Assembly: GCA_033439255.1 (NCBI GenBank)
Contig: CM065878.1
Location: forward strand, 3,844,001-3,908,000
Source: Hericium rajendrae
Taxonomy: Eukaryota > Basidiomycota > Agaricomycetes > Russulales > Hericiaceae
DNA: 64,000 nucleotides
Reading direction: 5' to 3'
In this document: positions 45,537 to 60,936 of the stretch, piece after piece
Layout: the number at the start of each line of letters is the position of its first letter
Numbering within the stretch: position 1 is the first letter of the stretch
Notes under the pieces: generated by a model
What the model was told of the DNA's origin: nothing
The model's input: the letters and a program-made list of their open reading frames with translations, nothing else
The model's database searches: none
Made by a program: the position numbers and the translations under genes

Positions 45537-46651
45537 CTACGCGAGCGTTGTCTGATCCTTCATGGCACGCGTATAGCGCATATAGCGTAGATGAAGAACG
45601 ATGAGGCAAAAAATGACGCCCTAGGGATGGATCATCGTTAGTAACTGCAGTCTGAAGGATGCACAAGATGAACTGACAACATAAGGAACGGCCGCATCCA
45701 GTATGACGAGAACAGAAAATGAAGAAGCTAGATAAGTCACCATAAAGACAACAACAACAGCAGTCCACAACGCTCCACTCTCAATGATGACAATGAGTGC
45801 GGGGGAGTTACTTGAAGCGATTGCATGTATGGATCTGGTCTTATATATCGTCCATGAAATCACGGCTCCATGGAAGTCAGCGATAGATGCTGATGATATG
45901 AGAATTCGTCTCACCTGTGCAATGGAGATTTACATACATGGTCAAAACAGCGCAGGCTGTGATCCAAGAGTTGCCCAATCCGAATGGGTCACTACTCTTT
46001 CCCAGAGAACCACCAAGGACGGTGACAATATATCCTGTCACAATGCGCATGATTCAATTGATAAAATCATCGCTACGACACTGGCTTACCAACAATCCCA
46101 AGCACGGGAGGAACAACGGGCAGGCGGCGTTTATTGGATATGATCCACAGGCGCCAAACCTGACAAAAGTACCTGTTGTCTGAGCAGTTGCTCAAGATAC
46201 AAATACTACAACTCACATTGATGCAATCGCCGGTGATGACTTGAATGTTCATAATCGAACCTCTAGCGAGGAAGAGCGCATCGACACCAGAACGCTTGCC
46301 ATAATACTTCTCAGCGCCTTCTGATGAGAAGAATGCGAAGAAATCTTCTGTTGTGCTCAGGAGCACATGCTGCAACGCGAAGATAAATAAAGTGTCATGA
46401 TCAGCTGTTGGAAGATATTTACTGTCAAGGAGAGGCCGAGCATGAGAGCCAGACCGACAGGTAAGAGCTTGGATGAATTTGCACGGCCTTCAGTGCGCAA
46501 TAGAATGATTAACACGCCAACAGCAAGTATGACGAAAATTCCTGGGACAGAGGTCAACCGATAGCGAAGTGAGAATGACGAGAAGCGTACCAAAAAAGAA
46601 GATTTCAAAGCACAAAGCGAGCAGCTCAGCTTGAGCGACAGTTATAGACAT
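45537..46651 (-). CDS. Seven-TM-like membrane protein, copy C
   Basis: More diverged paralogue of copies A and B. The start at 46651 gives MSITVAQAELLALCFEIFFF. Shared blocks: FVILAVGVLIILLRTEGRAN, LLPVGLALMLGLSLTV, FFAFFSSEGAEKYYGKRS, ARGSIMNIQVITGDCINVWR, RLPVVPPVLGIV, WTIYKTRSIHAIASSNSPAL, IIESGALWTAVVVVFMVTYL and SFSVLVILDAAVPYV. The last exon reads GVIFCLIVLHLRYMRYTRAM then KDQTTLA and stops at 45537, so the hydrophilic C-terminal tail of A and B is absent. Its 5' flank shows no similarity to those of A and B. Function unknown. Confidence 0.68.
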
Positions 46652-50093
<3,442 letters not shown>

Positions 50094-50319
50094 AGCTTAG
50101 CAAGGCGCTTGGCTACGGATAAGGATGATCATTTGCATTCACTAAATTTGGTTCTTGACATCATGTCATGATAATAATTGTGCTACAAAGTCTATGGGAT
50201 GCCGAACCGAACCGACTACAGTGAAGTGCCAACTAATCTATACAACATTCTGATACAATACATAAGGGTGAAGTTCGAAACAATCTTAGGAAATGAGAAT
50301 GGCATATCTTCGGAACATA
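50094..50319. terminator. Convergent 3' region of EARS2 and UBR1
   Basis: 226 bp between two converging stop codons, AT-rich (for example GATAATAATTG near 50170). Polyadenylation regions of both genes are expected here; assigned by position. Confidence 0.35.
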
Positions 50320-53300
50320 TCAAAGTGTCTCCCAGCCTCCGCTGTCCACAGTGCTTTCGAGCCGCCGAGCTACCAATGTTGGAATCCCATGACTGAGCCA
50401 CGTCTTACGAACTTCTTCCCATCTTGCAGGATGCAAGAACTGACGACGTCCTCGCCTGATACAAACAAACATCGATGAGTTTATAGATCGATAAACGCCA
50501 GAAAACAGAGCTTACCGCATGGCGATATCAACTTCCCCGTGAACATCTAGGTAAGGCGATTGCGCGAATGTGCCGCTGCCTGCATGCAAGTAGAGCAATG
50601 AACATCGCTTGACCAGGAAGTACATTCCAATCACACCCCCGCATCTGTCAAAGATAGCCGTCATAAATGCGCTGTGGACATTAAGATGGATAAAGGAATA
50701 ACGTACTCCCGAGTATGCATATTGCATTCCCCTTTGTCGCCATGCTCCTTGTCTACACAGCAATGGCTCTGGAAACATACAGTCGTTCCGCAGATGAGAC
50801 AGATAGCGGCATCCAGGGGCACCGTCTTGCAGCGCTGACAAGTGAGCGCCTTGTCCTTATCGCCAAACAAGGAATCCAACAGGATGGGAAGCCGTGCAAT
50901 TCGGTAAATTGTGGGGCTTTCCAGGACGATGCCGCAGTTGAGTTGAGAGGCCACATGGGAATGCCCGTAATGCGAGCACCAACCAGCGAGCGACGTCTGC
51001 AACGTATCTTGATTGGGAAGATCTGCGAGTGGAGGGATCCCCAACATCGTCAAGAGACGGGAATACTCGCAGTCGTCACTGTCTAGCGGTGTGGGGAAAG
51101 CCGATGGCAGCACGGAACGACACAAGATTGCCGCCCTGCGAAGGAATGGCAATGTGAAGTTGTACATGAGTTTCTCGACACGGGCCTCTCCATACGTGGA
51201 AAAGACAATTTCTGATGCGTGCTCGACAACAGGCGAGTGACGGACAACGGACGTGAAGAACATACGGACATCGCCAAAGATGTTCTCGTACGTGCGTTGT
51301 GGAGGGGTCTGCACCGGCCAGCTCCGAGTCTTGTTGAGGACATAAATCAGCCCGATCACTGTGCGAGCCAGACATGCGTAGTAGGTGAGGGTAAGAACGT
51401 GCCGCAGCATGTCTGGGGCGATAGCCGCTGTCTCCACGAGAATCGTGAATGGATCTCGTAAGAGCAGAGGATATGACACGGGATTGAGCGTCGAAAGACT
51501 CCATTCGGGCAGGAGACGCTTGATAATTGCCTGCCGTAAAGCCTCGCGTCCCTCGTCGGGTCTTCCTTTGAACGGGACGCCCGCCAGCTTGCTCAGACAA
51601 GTAACCAATCCCCGAATCATCCTGACCTGAGAATCTGTCAGATTGTCTGCAACGGTAGAGTCTGGCGCTCCTGAACCCCTTTGGGCAACTTCCAAACACG
51701 AGATCGTGTAGCCAACCAAATCCTCGGGGAGATAAAGCCCTGCCCCGCGCTCGGTAGGCTCAGGCTCAGGCCGATCGCGAAGGTGCCTCGACTGCTGTGA
51801 TATGGCTCTGGCGATGTTCATGACGCTGTCCACCATCTTATGCATGTCCCACTCCGACCATTTATCCGTCGACCGGAAAAACGACACATAGCCAGAGTCC
51901 TGCGCACCCCAAAAACAAGCTCGCCGGTACCGTTCCTGACTAGCAATGAGTCCAAAGAGGATTGGACTTCGATTTGAGAATGCTGATGCCAGCTGCCCGT
52001 GTCCAGTCGGCGAAGGGGAGGGTATTGAGAGGTGTGTCCACAGGGTGAGAAACAGGTAAGATGACATTGCCTAGACTCTTGCAGAGTGGGCAAATGAATT
52101 CCTTCCGAGGAATACTTTCTGGGTGGTTCCTAGTTGCCTGAGTGCGATGACGTTGCCGGATGGAAACGTTGTACACGTTGAAACATTCGAGGTGCATGAG
52201 GTGGCTGCAGATGGAGGTGTACAAACCAAAACGAGTATTGCCAGGGGCGATAACTTCGAAGCTGTTCTTTTCCGACTTCGCTTCCTTAAGATCTTCCTGG
52301 CAAGGAGGAAATTTCCAAGTCCCAGAGGGCGACTGGGGGCGGTCTAAAGAGTAAGGCGTCATCAAAACATCGTTCATGAATGTGCCACTATTGTCTTGAT
52401 GGCGCCGTAAGAACCTGCTGGGCTGTAGCAAACCAAGGGCACCAAAAGGTTTTGAAGCATTGAGTTCCTCTTGGCAAACAATGCAAGGTCCGAAGGAAGC
52501 TGGTTCCTCGATATCTCCCATCTCCTCGTCCTCACCATCTATATCATCAAAATTGAGAGAAAAGCTGGCTTGTTGGGCCTTCATCTTCTTCAAGATTGCC
52601 TCCTTTCTCGCTTCTGCTGCCTTCTTCTTTGCGTCCTCTATATCCATCGATCTATCTGCCTCGGGAATGACACGTCTTGACTGGACTTCAAGAGGAATGT
52701 ACTTTTCCAGCTCGTTCAAGATCCATTGGCATCGGGCCTTGTATGGGCGATAAGTCTCATGGTGTTCTAACGCGCAAAGAATGTCGACCAAATTCTTATC
52801 ATCGTCGAAGGTTTTGACAATAGTGAGCTGACTAAAGACGGTCGGGCGTTCGACAAGAGCCAGCATGATAAGATGCAGAGCTTGATCCAATATAGCCTCG
52901 CCTGAAGGTGGTGACGATCCGCTAGACTGGGTCAGGAGGAGGATGGTGTAGATGGCGTTAAATATGATCTGCAGGAGGACCTCTGACTCGAAAGCGGCGG
53001 AAAGGTTGATAAACGGACCACCAGGTATCTTTAATGGCTGAGGCACAATGACCGGATCCGCTACTCCATTCTTCTTCATGTGATTGAGAAGGATAGTTTC
53101 GACCTCCTCACGCTTGTTGCGAGTGTAGTGGTAATAGAAAGGATTGACCTCGCCATAAACCTCGGGTTTGAGCTCGTACAGGCCTGTGTCAGCAGTTGAC
53201 TCTGGTGGCCGGAAATTTGCGACCTCCTTCAGAACGCGCTCGAAACATGAGTCCTCCACAAGGCGCTCTGCGACTCGCTTGACGAGATCGGTGAATGTAC

Positions 53301-56192
53301 AAGGGCCAACAGCAAGTGCGTGAACGAGCTCTCTCCGCACAGATTCTGGGATCGATGCCTTCGACGCATTCGCGGTCTCGCTGAGGATGGTGATCATGAC
53401 GTAGAGGAGTTCTTCGACCATGCTCGTCAGCTGAGAGCCCTCATACATAGGATGGGATATCGCGCCCGAGAAGAACCCAAGCAGTTGAAAGCGATCCAGA
53501 ATGCCGACGAAAACCAGATTAGGATCAAGGATGATGAGACTCGTCTGGAGAATATAAAGGTCTTGATCATAGCAAAGCTCTCGCAGCATATAGTCGCGAT
53601 AATGCAGGAGTTGCCCGCGGATGGCGAAGCCATTGCGGACCCAGAGTCCGGTGCGAATCTGGGCGATCATCGCAAGAGCTAATAATTGGTCAGCAACCAG
53701 TATTAGTTCGAATATGAAAGGGCCCACTTCGAAGAGGAAAATCAATGATGGTGAGGACAGCCTTTTCACTTGCATTGCGCAAGAGAATATCCCTAATGCT
53801 CCGGAGTCCAAGTTCACTGAGCGAACGCTCACTCAGAATATCGATGTGCTTGAACAGCTCTGCCAGAAGCCACTGCAGTGAATGGTGGAAACTGACCCAG
53901 CCTTCCAAGACATTGAAGTCGATCGTGGAATACCCCACATTACCGAACTCGACGTTATGGAAGGCGATGGGCAAAAACTTCTGCTTGTCCAGCCTGTCGT
54001 CCGCTAGAGTGCACGTCATCAAGATGTAATGCACAACCGTGGTGATGGCAGCGACCAGCTCGGCAGGCGAGGCATAGGCGAATGCACCGCCGTACACCTT
54101 GATGACCCTAGACAGTGAAAGTGTGACATTGAAGACGCTGATCCAGCCATCGGTCTCGAACTCGACGTGGCTAGTCGCCGCGCGTTTGTTCGGGTTTACG
54201 CACATGAAGAGCTGGCATGTCTGCGCGAACTGGGCAATGAACTCGTGTTTGTGTGCGATTAGCCGCTGAACAGGCTCGTTGTGGCAAAGATACCGTAAAT
54301 CGCTGAAGACTGGCATGAACCGTTTAGAGCGGAAGGGATCACTGTCGACATCGAGCTCGGCGTGAGGATCTGGAGGATACTGGATACGCTTGCCCGAGAT
54401 TTGATTCGTGAAGAAAGCGGTGATGATGTGAAGGAGACGCGCCACGATATCATAGTGCTTCACGATATGCAAGGCGATTGAAGGGACGGTGAACAGCTGG
54501 AGAGCAAAGTATTTGATCGATGTTTCTGCTTCTCGATCACTGAGCAGGTAGATGTCGATAATTCGGGGGTAGACAGTAGCAAAATGAGAGGCTAGATTGC
54601 ATCTTAGTGTTCGATTGAAGCATAGCACGAGGTAGGACGAACTCACCGACAGCTGTCTTATGTGTATGACTCAGATTCAAGATGGACGCATATATCTCCT
54701 TCAAACTCAGTCGAGGTTTCTTCCATAGCTTTGCATGATACAAGAAAAGCCAATCGATCCGCGCAGAGTTGGGAACTTCGGCGTATATGCTTGCAGCATC
54801 AGGCGGTGCATTTGTCCATCCGCCAGCCCGCTTACGGGGCATGAGAAGCTCTTGCGCAATGACCTCGCGAATGATCACCGCGTCAGTGCTCAGTCGACTG
54901 CGAGTGAGGTCCAGAAGCCACTCGATAATGACGGCCACAACCTGCTCCCGGAACGTGTCGTAGGCCCGTCGAACCGTTACTCCCAGCTCGATTTGACCAA
55001 TTGTTTGGGCAATCTCCAGAAGGCGAGGGATGCTAGAACTCATCTCAATCACTTCTCGACCTTGCGAGTCGATTATATCGGCAATTTGTGAAGCCTCGTC
55101 CTGAGTGCGACCGGTGGTATTGATTAGAAGCTGGATTACCTCGCTAAATGAGTGTTTCTCGTCATTCCACAGGACAACACAGTATTGGTCTTTCATCATA
55201 GGATCTGCGGAGGGTTGTAGCCGTAGATCGGCCTCGTTGGCTGGGACGTTGGTGTCATCCGGAGAATAATCCAAAGTGTCAATGATGAAATCAAGCGCAT
55301 AGGCCACGGTCTTGTTCATAGTTTCTCGTAATTCTGGGGGGACTGAGACACGGTGAGGATAATCTCGGACCAGCGGGAGATCCCGACCCCAAAGAGATGC
55401 GGGGACATTATCAAATGCGGCGTCACGAGGCTTCAGTGTCGGCAGCATGCCTGACATTGAATCGAGAGCAGGAGGATGGAAGGGGCAATTGATCGGCTGA
55501 CGCCAGGCTTCGACATCTCCACAATCACAGCAGCCGCCAGATTGCTGAGCAATGAAGAAGCTCACGTTGTGGTCGAAATGATCTTGAGCACGGAAACATC
55601 GCGAGCAGAGGACACAGCTATCGTCGAGTGCGCAGTCCCTGAAACCCTAGTCAAGCAGACGACACAACACAAACGCATGGACTTACTTGCAGCGGAAACA
55701 ACTCTCACCCTTCTTAAATATATGTCCGCATGGCTTCCCTGGTATCGGTGACTCCTCATTCGCAGCTCCCGCAAAGTTGAGTCGCGTCTGTACCTCGCTC
55801 AGTGTAGCGTGCAATGGGAGGCTCGAGTTGGAATTCGGCAAGAAGAGGTGTGCATAAGAGCTCCAGAATGAATCATACAGCTCAGACAAAATCTCGGCTC
55901 TCGTAGCGGACGTGAACACGTATTTCCTAGAACCGGGCATTGTCTCGAGAGCTGGGCGAAGGCGAGCAACTGGATCTGTTGGTCGATCCCTCGGATTCGT
56001 GGAGGCCAGAGACTTGAAGGCAAGGAAAGATGACAGGCCAGCCATTTCTGCACACACCTCGGCTCCTCTGTATGTTCCAAATGGGCTTGAAGGAGAGCAG
56101 GAAGGGATGTAGGCTGGGGTGGGCGGAAGATTGTACAACTGCAAGTTGAGAGGAGAGTGACCGCGATGACCAATGTGGCGCGTCGCGTCCAT
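50320..56192 (-). CDS. UBR1: UBR1-type E3 ubiquitin ligase (N-recognin)
   Basis: Large RING E3 of the N-degron pathway that binds destabilising N-terminal residues and targets proteins for proteasomal degradation. The start at 56192 (MDATRHIGHRGHSPLNLQLY). The UBR box begins CGHIFKKGESCFRCK and continues across an intron as DCALDDSCVLCSRCFRAQDH, then SGGCCDCGDVEAWRQPI. The ClpS-like domain is at DQYCVVLWNDEKHSFSEVIQ (about 55195). A helical middle contains FVINPNKRAATSHVEFETDG-type blocks. The RING-like region is CIVCQEELNASKPFGAL ... CSHLMHLECFNVY ... FICPLCKSLGNVILPVSH. The C-terminal UBR1 domain ends with RRGRRQFLHPARWEEVRKTW. Introns are few (near 55680, 54650, 53700, 50700, 50515). Two single-base slips at 51907-51962 interrupt conserved sequence. 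The EARS2 gene is tail-to-tail and TRS33 is head-to-head. Confidence 0.93.
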
Positions 56193-56301
56193 GTCGCGCG
56201 CAGAGCGCCCGTCAGATCACTCACCTTCATCTCAACTTCACAACACGCCTGTTCTCAATCATAACAGATCAACTCTTATTTTTGACGCAAATTTCGCCAC
56301 C
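56193..56301. promoter_or_regulatory. Compact bidirectional promoter of UBR1 and TRS33
   Basis: Only 109 bp separate the divergent ATGs, so the core promoters and leaders of both genes overlap here. No TATA box is obvious. The TRS33 ATG has a good context (CGCCACCATGA). Confidence 0.6.
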
Positions 56302-57240
56302 ATGAACCCGTCATCATCGTCTTCAGGCGTATCCTTAGCCTTACTCGCCGATTCACCCCCGCGCATGATGGACGGCGCGGCGATGGACTACTTTCTCATG
56401 GAACTCGTCCAGACTGTCCGGCATTCGTCAAAGGTAGCTACTGCCCGAGCTAAAAAGGTTGAACGAGAAATGATAGAGGCTGGACTGCTACCATCGCCAC
56501 CTCCAGTTCCACCGGCACTAAAGAAGAAAGACCCACAGCAACGGGATTCAATGCAGCGAGACTCCATGGGTAGCGGAAGCGGCAGTTCACTAGCGAACGC
56601 AAATGCTGCCAAAGGCCCAGCGGATGAGGAGGAGGAAGAGGTCAGAACACGCTTAGAAGCTATTGGATTGCATGTCGGTGCGAACATCTCAGAACGGCAA
56701 GTTGCCTCGCATCACGAAGGTGCCTATGTTCTCATTGCGTTCGCAGACTATGCCATGATCGGCCAGGATTTTCGGACACTTTGGATACCATTAAGTTCAT
56801 CTGCAAGGATTTATGGTCGACTTGTTGGGACAAGCAGGTAGATAATCTAAGGACAAATCATCGGGTAGGATCTTCATCATGTCCGTGGCTACAGCATGTT
56901 TAGGCGCGATGTAGGGTGTGTACGTTCTGCAGGATAATACTTTCAAGCCGATCGCACGGTTGTCTTCTTGGGATGGACGGGCTGATGCGGCACGACGAGC
57001 GAAGCTAGTAGGTGCTTTTTTTGTCCTCGAGATGAAGTCTGTCTGAAACCCGTCCAGTACGTTGCAATGCCGGCGGGCATCATTCGAGGAACATTGTTAC
57101 GGCTAGGCATCCAAGCTGTGATCGTTCCCGAAATCAACTTACCTCAATGTGCGCGCTGAAACAATGATTGTCACGGTTCCGCTGCATCTTACACTTCTCT
57201 TACAGGTACTTTCCAGGTCAAACTTCCCAAAGGCACCTGA
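56302..57240 (+). CDS. TRS33: TRAPP complex subunit Trs33/TRAPPC6 (Bet3 fold)
   Basis: Small core subunit of the TRAPP vesicle-tethering complexes, which activate Rab1/Ypt1 at the Golgi. Five exons, 56302-56696, 56747-56864, 56915-57007, 57058-57148 and 57206-57240, give 243 residues. Blocks: MDYFLMELVQTVRHSSKVAT, KKVEREMIEAGLLPSPPP, a Ser/Gln-rich acidic insert, RLEAIGLHVGANISERLCHD, RPGFSDTLDTIKFICKDLWS, TCWDKQVDNLRTNHRGVYVL, QDNTFKPIARLSSWDGRADA and MPAGIIRGTLLRLGIQA, ending CTFQVKLPKGT. Intron 1 (56697-56746) uses a GC donor, GCAAGT. No frame break. The ATG at 56302 is chosen because the upstream part of the frame overlaps the UBR1 start. Confidence 0.93.
56697..56746 (+). other. GC-AG intron of TRS33
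   Basis: Donor CG/GCAAGT and acceptor TTCGCAG/ACTA, 50 nt. Removing it restores ISERLCHDRPGF, a conserved TRAPPC6 block; no GT donor in phase exists nearby. Confidence 0.85.
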
Positions 57241-60110
57241 GCCTCCGCCGCCAATGGCCTTCAATGATTGGCCCTGTGCGAGTTCCAACTCGCCAACCGT
57301 TTCTGAGGTGCATTGAGCGGTCGGATCTCGGTGCTATGGCTCAGACCGTAGTTCCGGTCAGAATTACGGACATGTTGCTACCGCACTGCCATTCCATTTA
57401 CTGATGATTCAGTGTAATTTGAAGTTACTTCAAGCCGCCTCGTAGTGCTGCCACCTCCGACCATGTGGGGAAATGGTATATCACTCGAGCGTGGTGTCAG
57501 ATCGTGTCTTCCGATGTGGGAAGGATTTGCATTTCAAACGATGCTGTGACATGCATCGATATCAGCAGACAAAAAAATTGTGACTGAAACTTGCAAAGTG
57601 CGCAGTCAAATTATTCAGATATGAGGCATCGTCTACGTCCCAACAGAAAACATCTGATCTACATGAGGATTGCATTGAAAACACTGCCGAGCTAAGACAT
57701 CGGATCTCAACTCATGGAGAACTCGACTTCTAAATGTGTCTACGAAAGGCCGGGCATGCAATGCAGGCCATGTCAAATATCCACGTATCTACTGACACTC
57801 GGCAAAGCGTAAAGGGCCCCGTTTGAAGATTTCGAAGCAACTGGTCTTCACTGATGGAAATCTTTTGAGAACCTTGGCTACGCGTGCGCTTTGCGCTCAT
57901 CCTGTTAGTTTAGGGCACAGGACTCGCGCAAGTCCCCATGCAGCGCCGCGGAGCAACCTGCAGAACGTTGTTCAGCGTCATGAAAGACATGATCCAACCA
58001 TTGAACCGTGAACGAAGTGATGGAGAACCTGAAAATGTGATGCAGTATCATCGGCGTATGACAAAAGACAATACATATGCGGTTCAGACGCTGTTCATGG
58101 CATACAAGAACCTAACGCTCGAAGTCCGGGACCAAGTCAGAAGCAGGAGAACCTTTCAAACTTCCAGTCAGGGTCCACAGGTCCGTCCCTGCCAACACAC
58201 TTGTCAAGCACAAGATACCCATTTCTAATGCCTCCGATGCTTCCATCTTCTACTAATACAAGCGAACGTCGGGGATGCAGAGCTGCAAAAGCCGAGGTGC
58301 TCGATGGGGTTCAACCTGGTGGGGTACAGCATCCCCACGGCGAGACATGCCCTGAACCATAGACTTTGTTTCACAGGTTCGTGGCCCCTTCGCGATGATC
58401 TCACGATAATGCCTCTGCATGAAGATGAGTTCTGTCAAACTTCGGCGCCTCCGGTGGCAATCCGGTGGTGACCAACAAGCGGAGGCATGATACTCCAGAA
58501 ACGGCGCTTCGCCGCCTGGCTCGCTCCCAGCCTCCAGGCCCTTCCTGAATACGACTCCTAAGGCTGTGGTCATCAGGTCCCTCCAGGGCTTCCTGGAGAT
58601 GCACGTATCAAATGTCGTGCATGTCATGCGAGTCATGCGTCGCTCGCGTGGCATTTCCGCTTATCCGAGCCCATCGACTCCGAAGGGTTGATGAATGCCG
58701 TGGCATCAGCCCTGCAACTTGAATCTGAATCTGGAAGATCATGCGGGAAATGTCCATGATATAGATCGCACTGCAAATCTTTGATGCACTTGCCGTTACA
58801 CATGTCATGATCTTCCACAATTTACAGACGATCTTCCTTGGCGACTTCGACCCGGACTCATCGACACGAGTCTTGGAGACTACGGCCTTGCGTCAAATCG
58901 GACGCCGCCGTGCTCTTCACAGACACCCCGTGGTCGTCGCCGGTCCAGGCAGGAAGCGTCATATGACAAAGCGTGCGCCTGAGGCCGATGGCAGAAGGCA
59001 GACGTCAATTAGTAGATGTGTACACGACTAGTACAGATTTGTCTCCCAAAACCTTAGTTTTACTATATGGCGCATACGAACTACGCTTATTAGAAGCCGG
59101 CGCGAGTTTACCCTATTGCCAGCGATCCGTGATTTGGATGTGATTTTTCTCCCCTGTAAATTATGAGACACGGCGTCGTCCAGTACCTGCTCCGGATCTG
59201 TTCAACCTGTTGCTACTAAGTTATCACCGGCTCGAAGAACTGTCGAGGCCAGTCAAAATTGAGAAGCGCCGCGCAGGACTTGTGGATTGAGGTCTATCAA
59301 GGCGCGTCCGAGATGGCGGCGCCGGCAATATGGCTGAATTCGATGTCCCCAGGCCAAAACACTAGGTTCAAATAATGCCATGCATATCACCAGAGAATCT
59401 CCAGTTACTTATGGCCAGCGAAGGCGTCGCATGAATCCGAAACTATTCGATAACGAGAAAAACGTCATTCTTCATGCTGAATTTCATGTGACTTGGCGAA
59501 AGGCAAACATCCAAGCAGAACGGAAAAGGGTACCAGGTCCACGATGAATTTGGCTGTCGAGCGTCCGTCCAATCTTCCTGGTCCTCCGAAAAAAAAAAGA
59601 CTGTTCAACAAGCCGACCTGGGTGCCTTGAAGACGCCCACCGATGCTACCGAAATGCCCGCAGCCTACCCTTGATCACAAGAAAGCAATCTGCCGTGGCT
59701 ATTGTGATTCGCAATAATGGTCTGCCAAACTTCGCCCGAATCGTCCTGCAACAGAAATGGAATCTGAGACCTGAGGTACGGATGCACATCGATGACGACT
59801 GGAACGACCGGCGGAGAACCCGCCGCTGCAGCGCTTACCGCGAGTTCTTCACGAAAAATTGACCCAATTGAGCGATATCGATGGTGCCAGAGCCGACTCG
59901 AATTCGGAATCCCGGTGGGCGTTGAGAAGCGTGCGCATGGGTAGGTAGCCGCCAATGATACTCTCTTTGACCAGAGCCGAAAGCCTAAGAACCATATGCG
60001 ACCCGACTAGGTGAACAAAGGGCCCGAGAGGATCTGCGTCAGGGACATCGAAGATCTTTTAATGAGATCCCCAGACAGCAGAAGTATGACTTCGGACGTA
60101 CCAGTCTACG
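57241..60110. other. Gene-poor stretch without supported genes
   Basis: Nearly 2.9 kb with only short overlapping ORFs on both strands (largest 58253-58654 minus, 133 codons) and no recognised domain, RNA gene or clear repeat. Could be old, decayed mobile DNA or simply spacer. The composition is ordinary until about 60.1 kb. Confidence 0.4.
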
Positions 60111-60936
60111 GTCCTGTCCGGAACCCTACACGAGGTGCTGACCCCCCTCCGTCCCGGACCTCGGGAACCCCACGGACAATGCCGCGGCGGCCCGGCGAAG
60201 GCGCGAAGGGCAGGAGGAGGACGTGGCGGCGGGCGTCCGGGAGAGGGTGAGCGCGCGCGCCCGACGTGCGGTAGCCATCAGTAGATAGCATTGAAATGCA
60301 GACGGCGAGGGCGCGTCCTCGAGGCCCACCAGAGCGCGAGAGTGAGGCAAGGGAAGAGAGAGGGACCTGCCAGCGAAGCGAAGCGCGCTAGAGCGTGCTG
60401 GGGGACCTCGGCAAGGCGTGAGGCGCCCAGGAACGGTGCGCAAAGGGAGCGCCAGCGAGAGGACTGTTGTTCTCCCACCAGGACTGTCAATCGTCCGGCA
60501 GGTAGGGAGTTTCGTGCCCCCTCCCTCTCGCGCTCTGCCAGCAGCAAAACCGGGCGCAAAGCCCGAACGACCGTCTTCAATGACAGTCCCAACGACAGTC
60601 CCTCCTGCACGGACGAGGATGACCAATCGGAGGGACGTGCCCCGGGGCCCATGTCCGCCTCCACCTGCCCGCCTCCCTTCCTCCCCCCCCCACCCACTGT
60701 TCACCACCACTGCACCATTGCTGACGAGCCGCCGTGCACGGCCGCCACTGCTGTCTCCAGTGCCGCCACCATCACCACCCACCAGCGGCTCTTCCTGCCG
60801 GACCTGTCTGCCATCACGGCGCACACCATCGCGTCGACGATATCAGCGGCGCTCGCCTTGCCTTCTGCGAGCCTTTCGCTCGCCGACGCACATTTCCCGT
60901 CGTTCCTCTGTGTTCTCACCGAAGGCCCTCAACACC
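60111..60936. other. GC-rich leader region of the right-hand accessory block
   Basis: A sharp rise in GC content begins near 60110 (CCCCCCTCCGTCCCGG, GCCGCGGCGGCCCGGC). Open frames on both strands (60126-60824 minus; 60291 and 60418 plus) are low-complexity Pro/Arg/Ser translations typical of GC-rich non-coding DNA, so no gene is called. Probably the 5' flank of the PIN-like gene. Confidence 0.45.

Noticed and set aside
57938-58654. Short ORFs between TRS33 and the accessory block
   Set aside because: No recognisable domain, no splice pattern extending them and overlapping frames on both strands.
60126-60824. Long minus-strand ORF of 232 codons and overlapping plus-strand ORFs of 197-299 codons
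   Set aside because: They overlap on both strands in GC-rich DNA and give low-complexity Arg/Pro/Ser/Gly translations without domains; stops are simply rare here.
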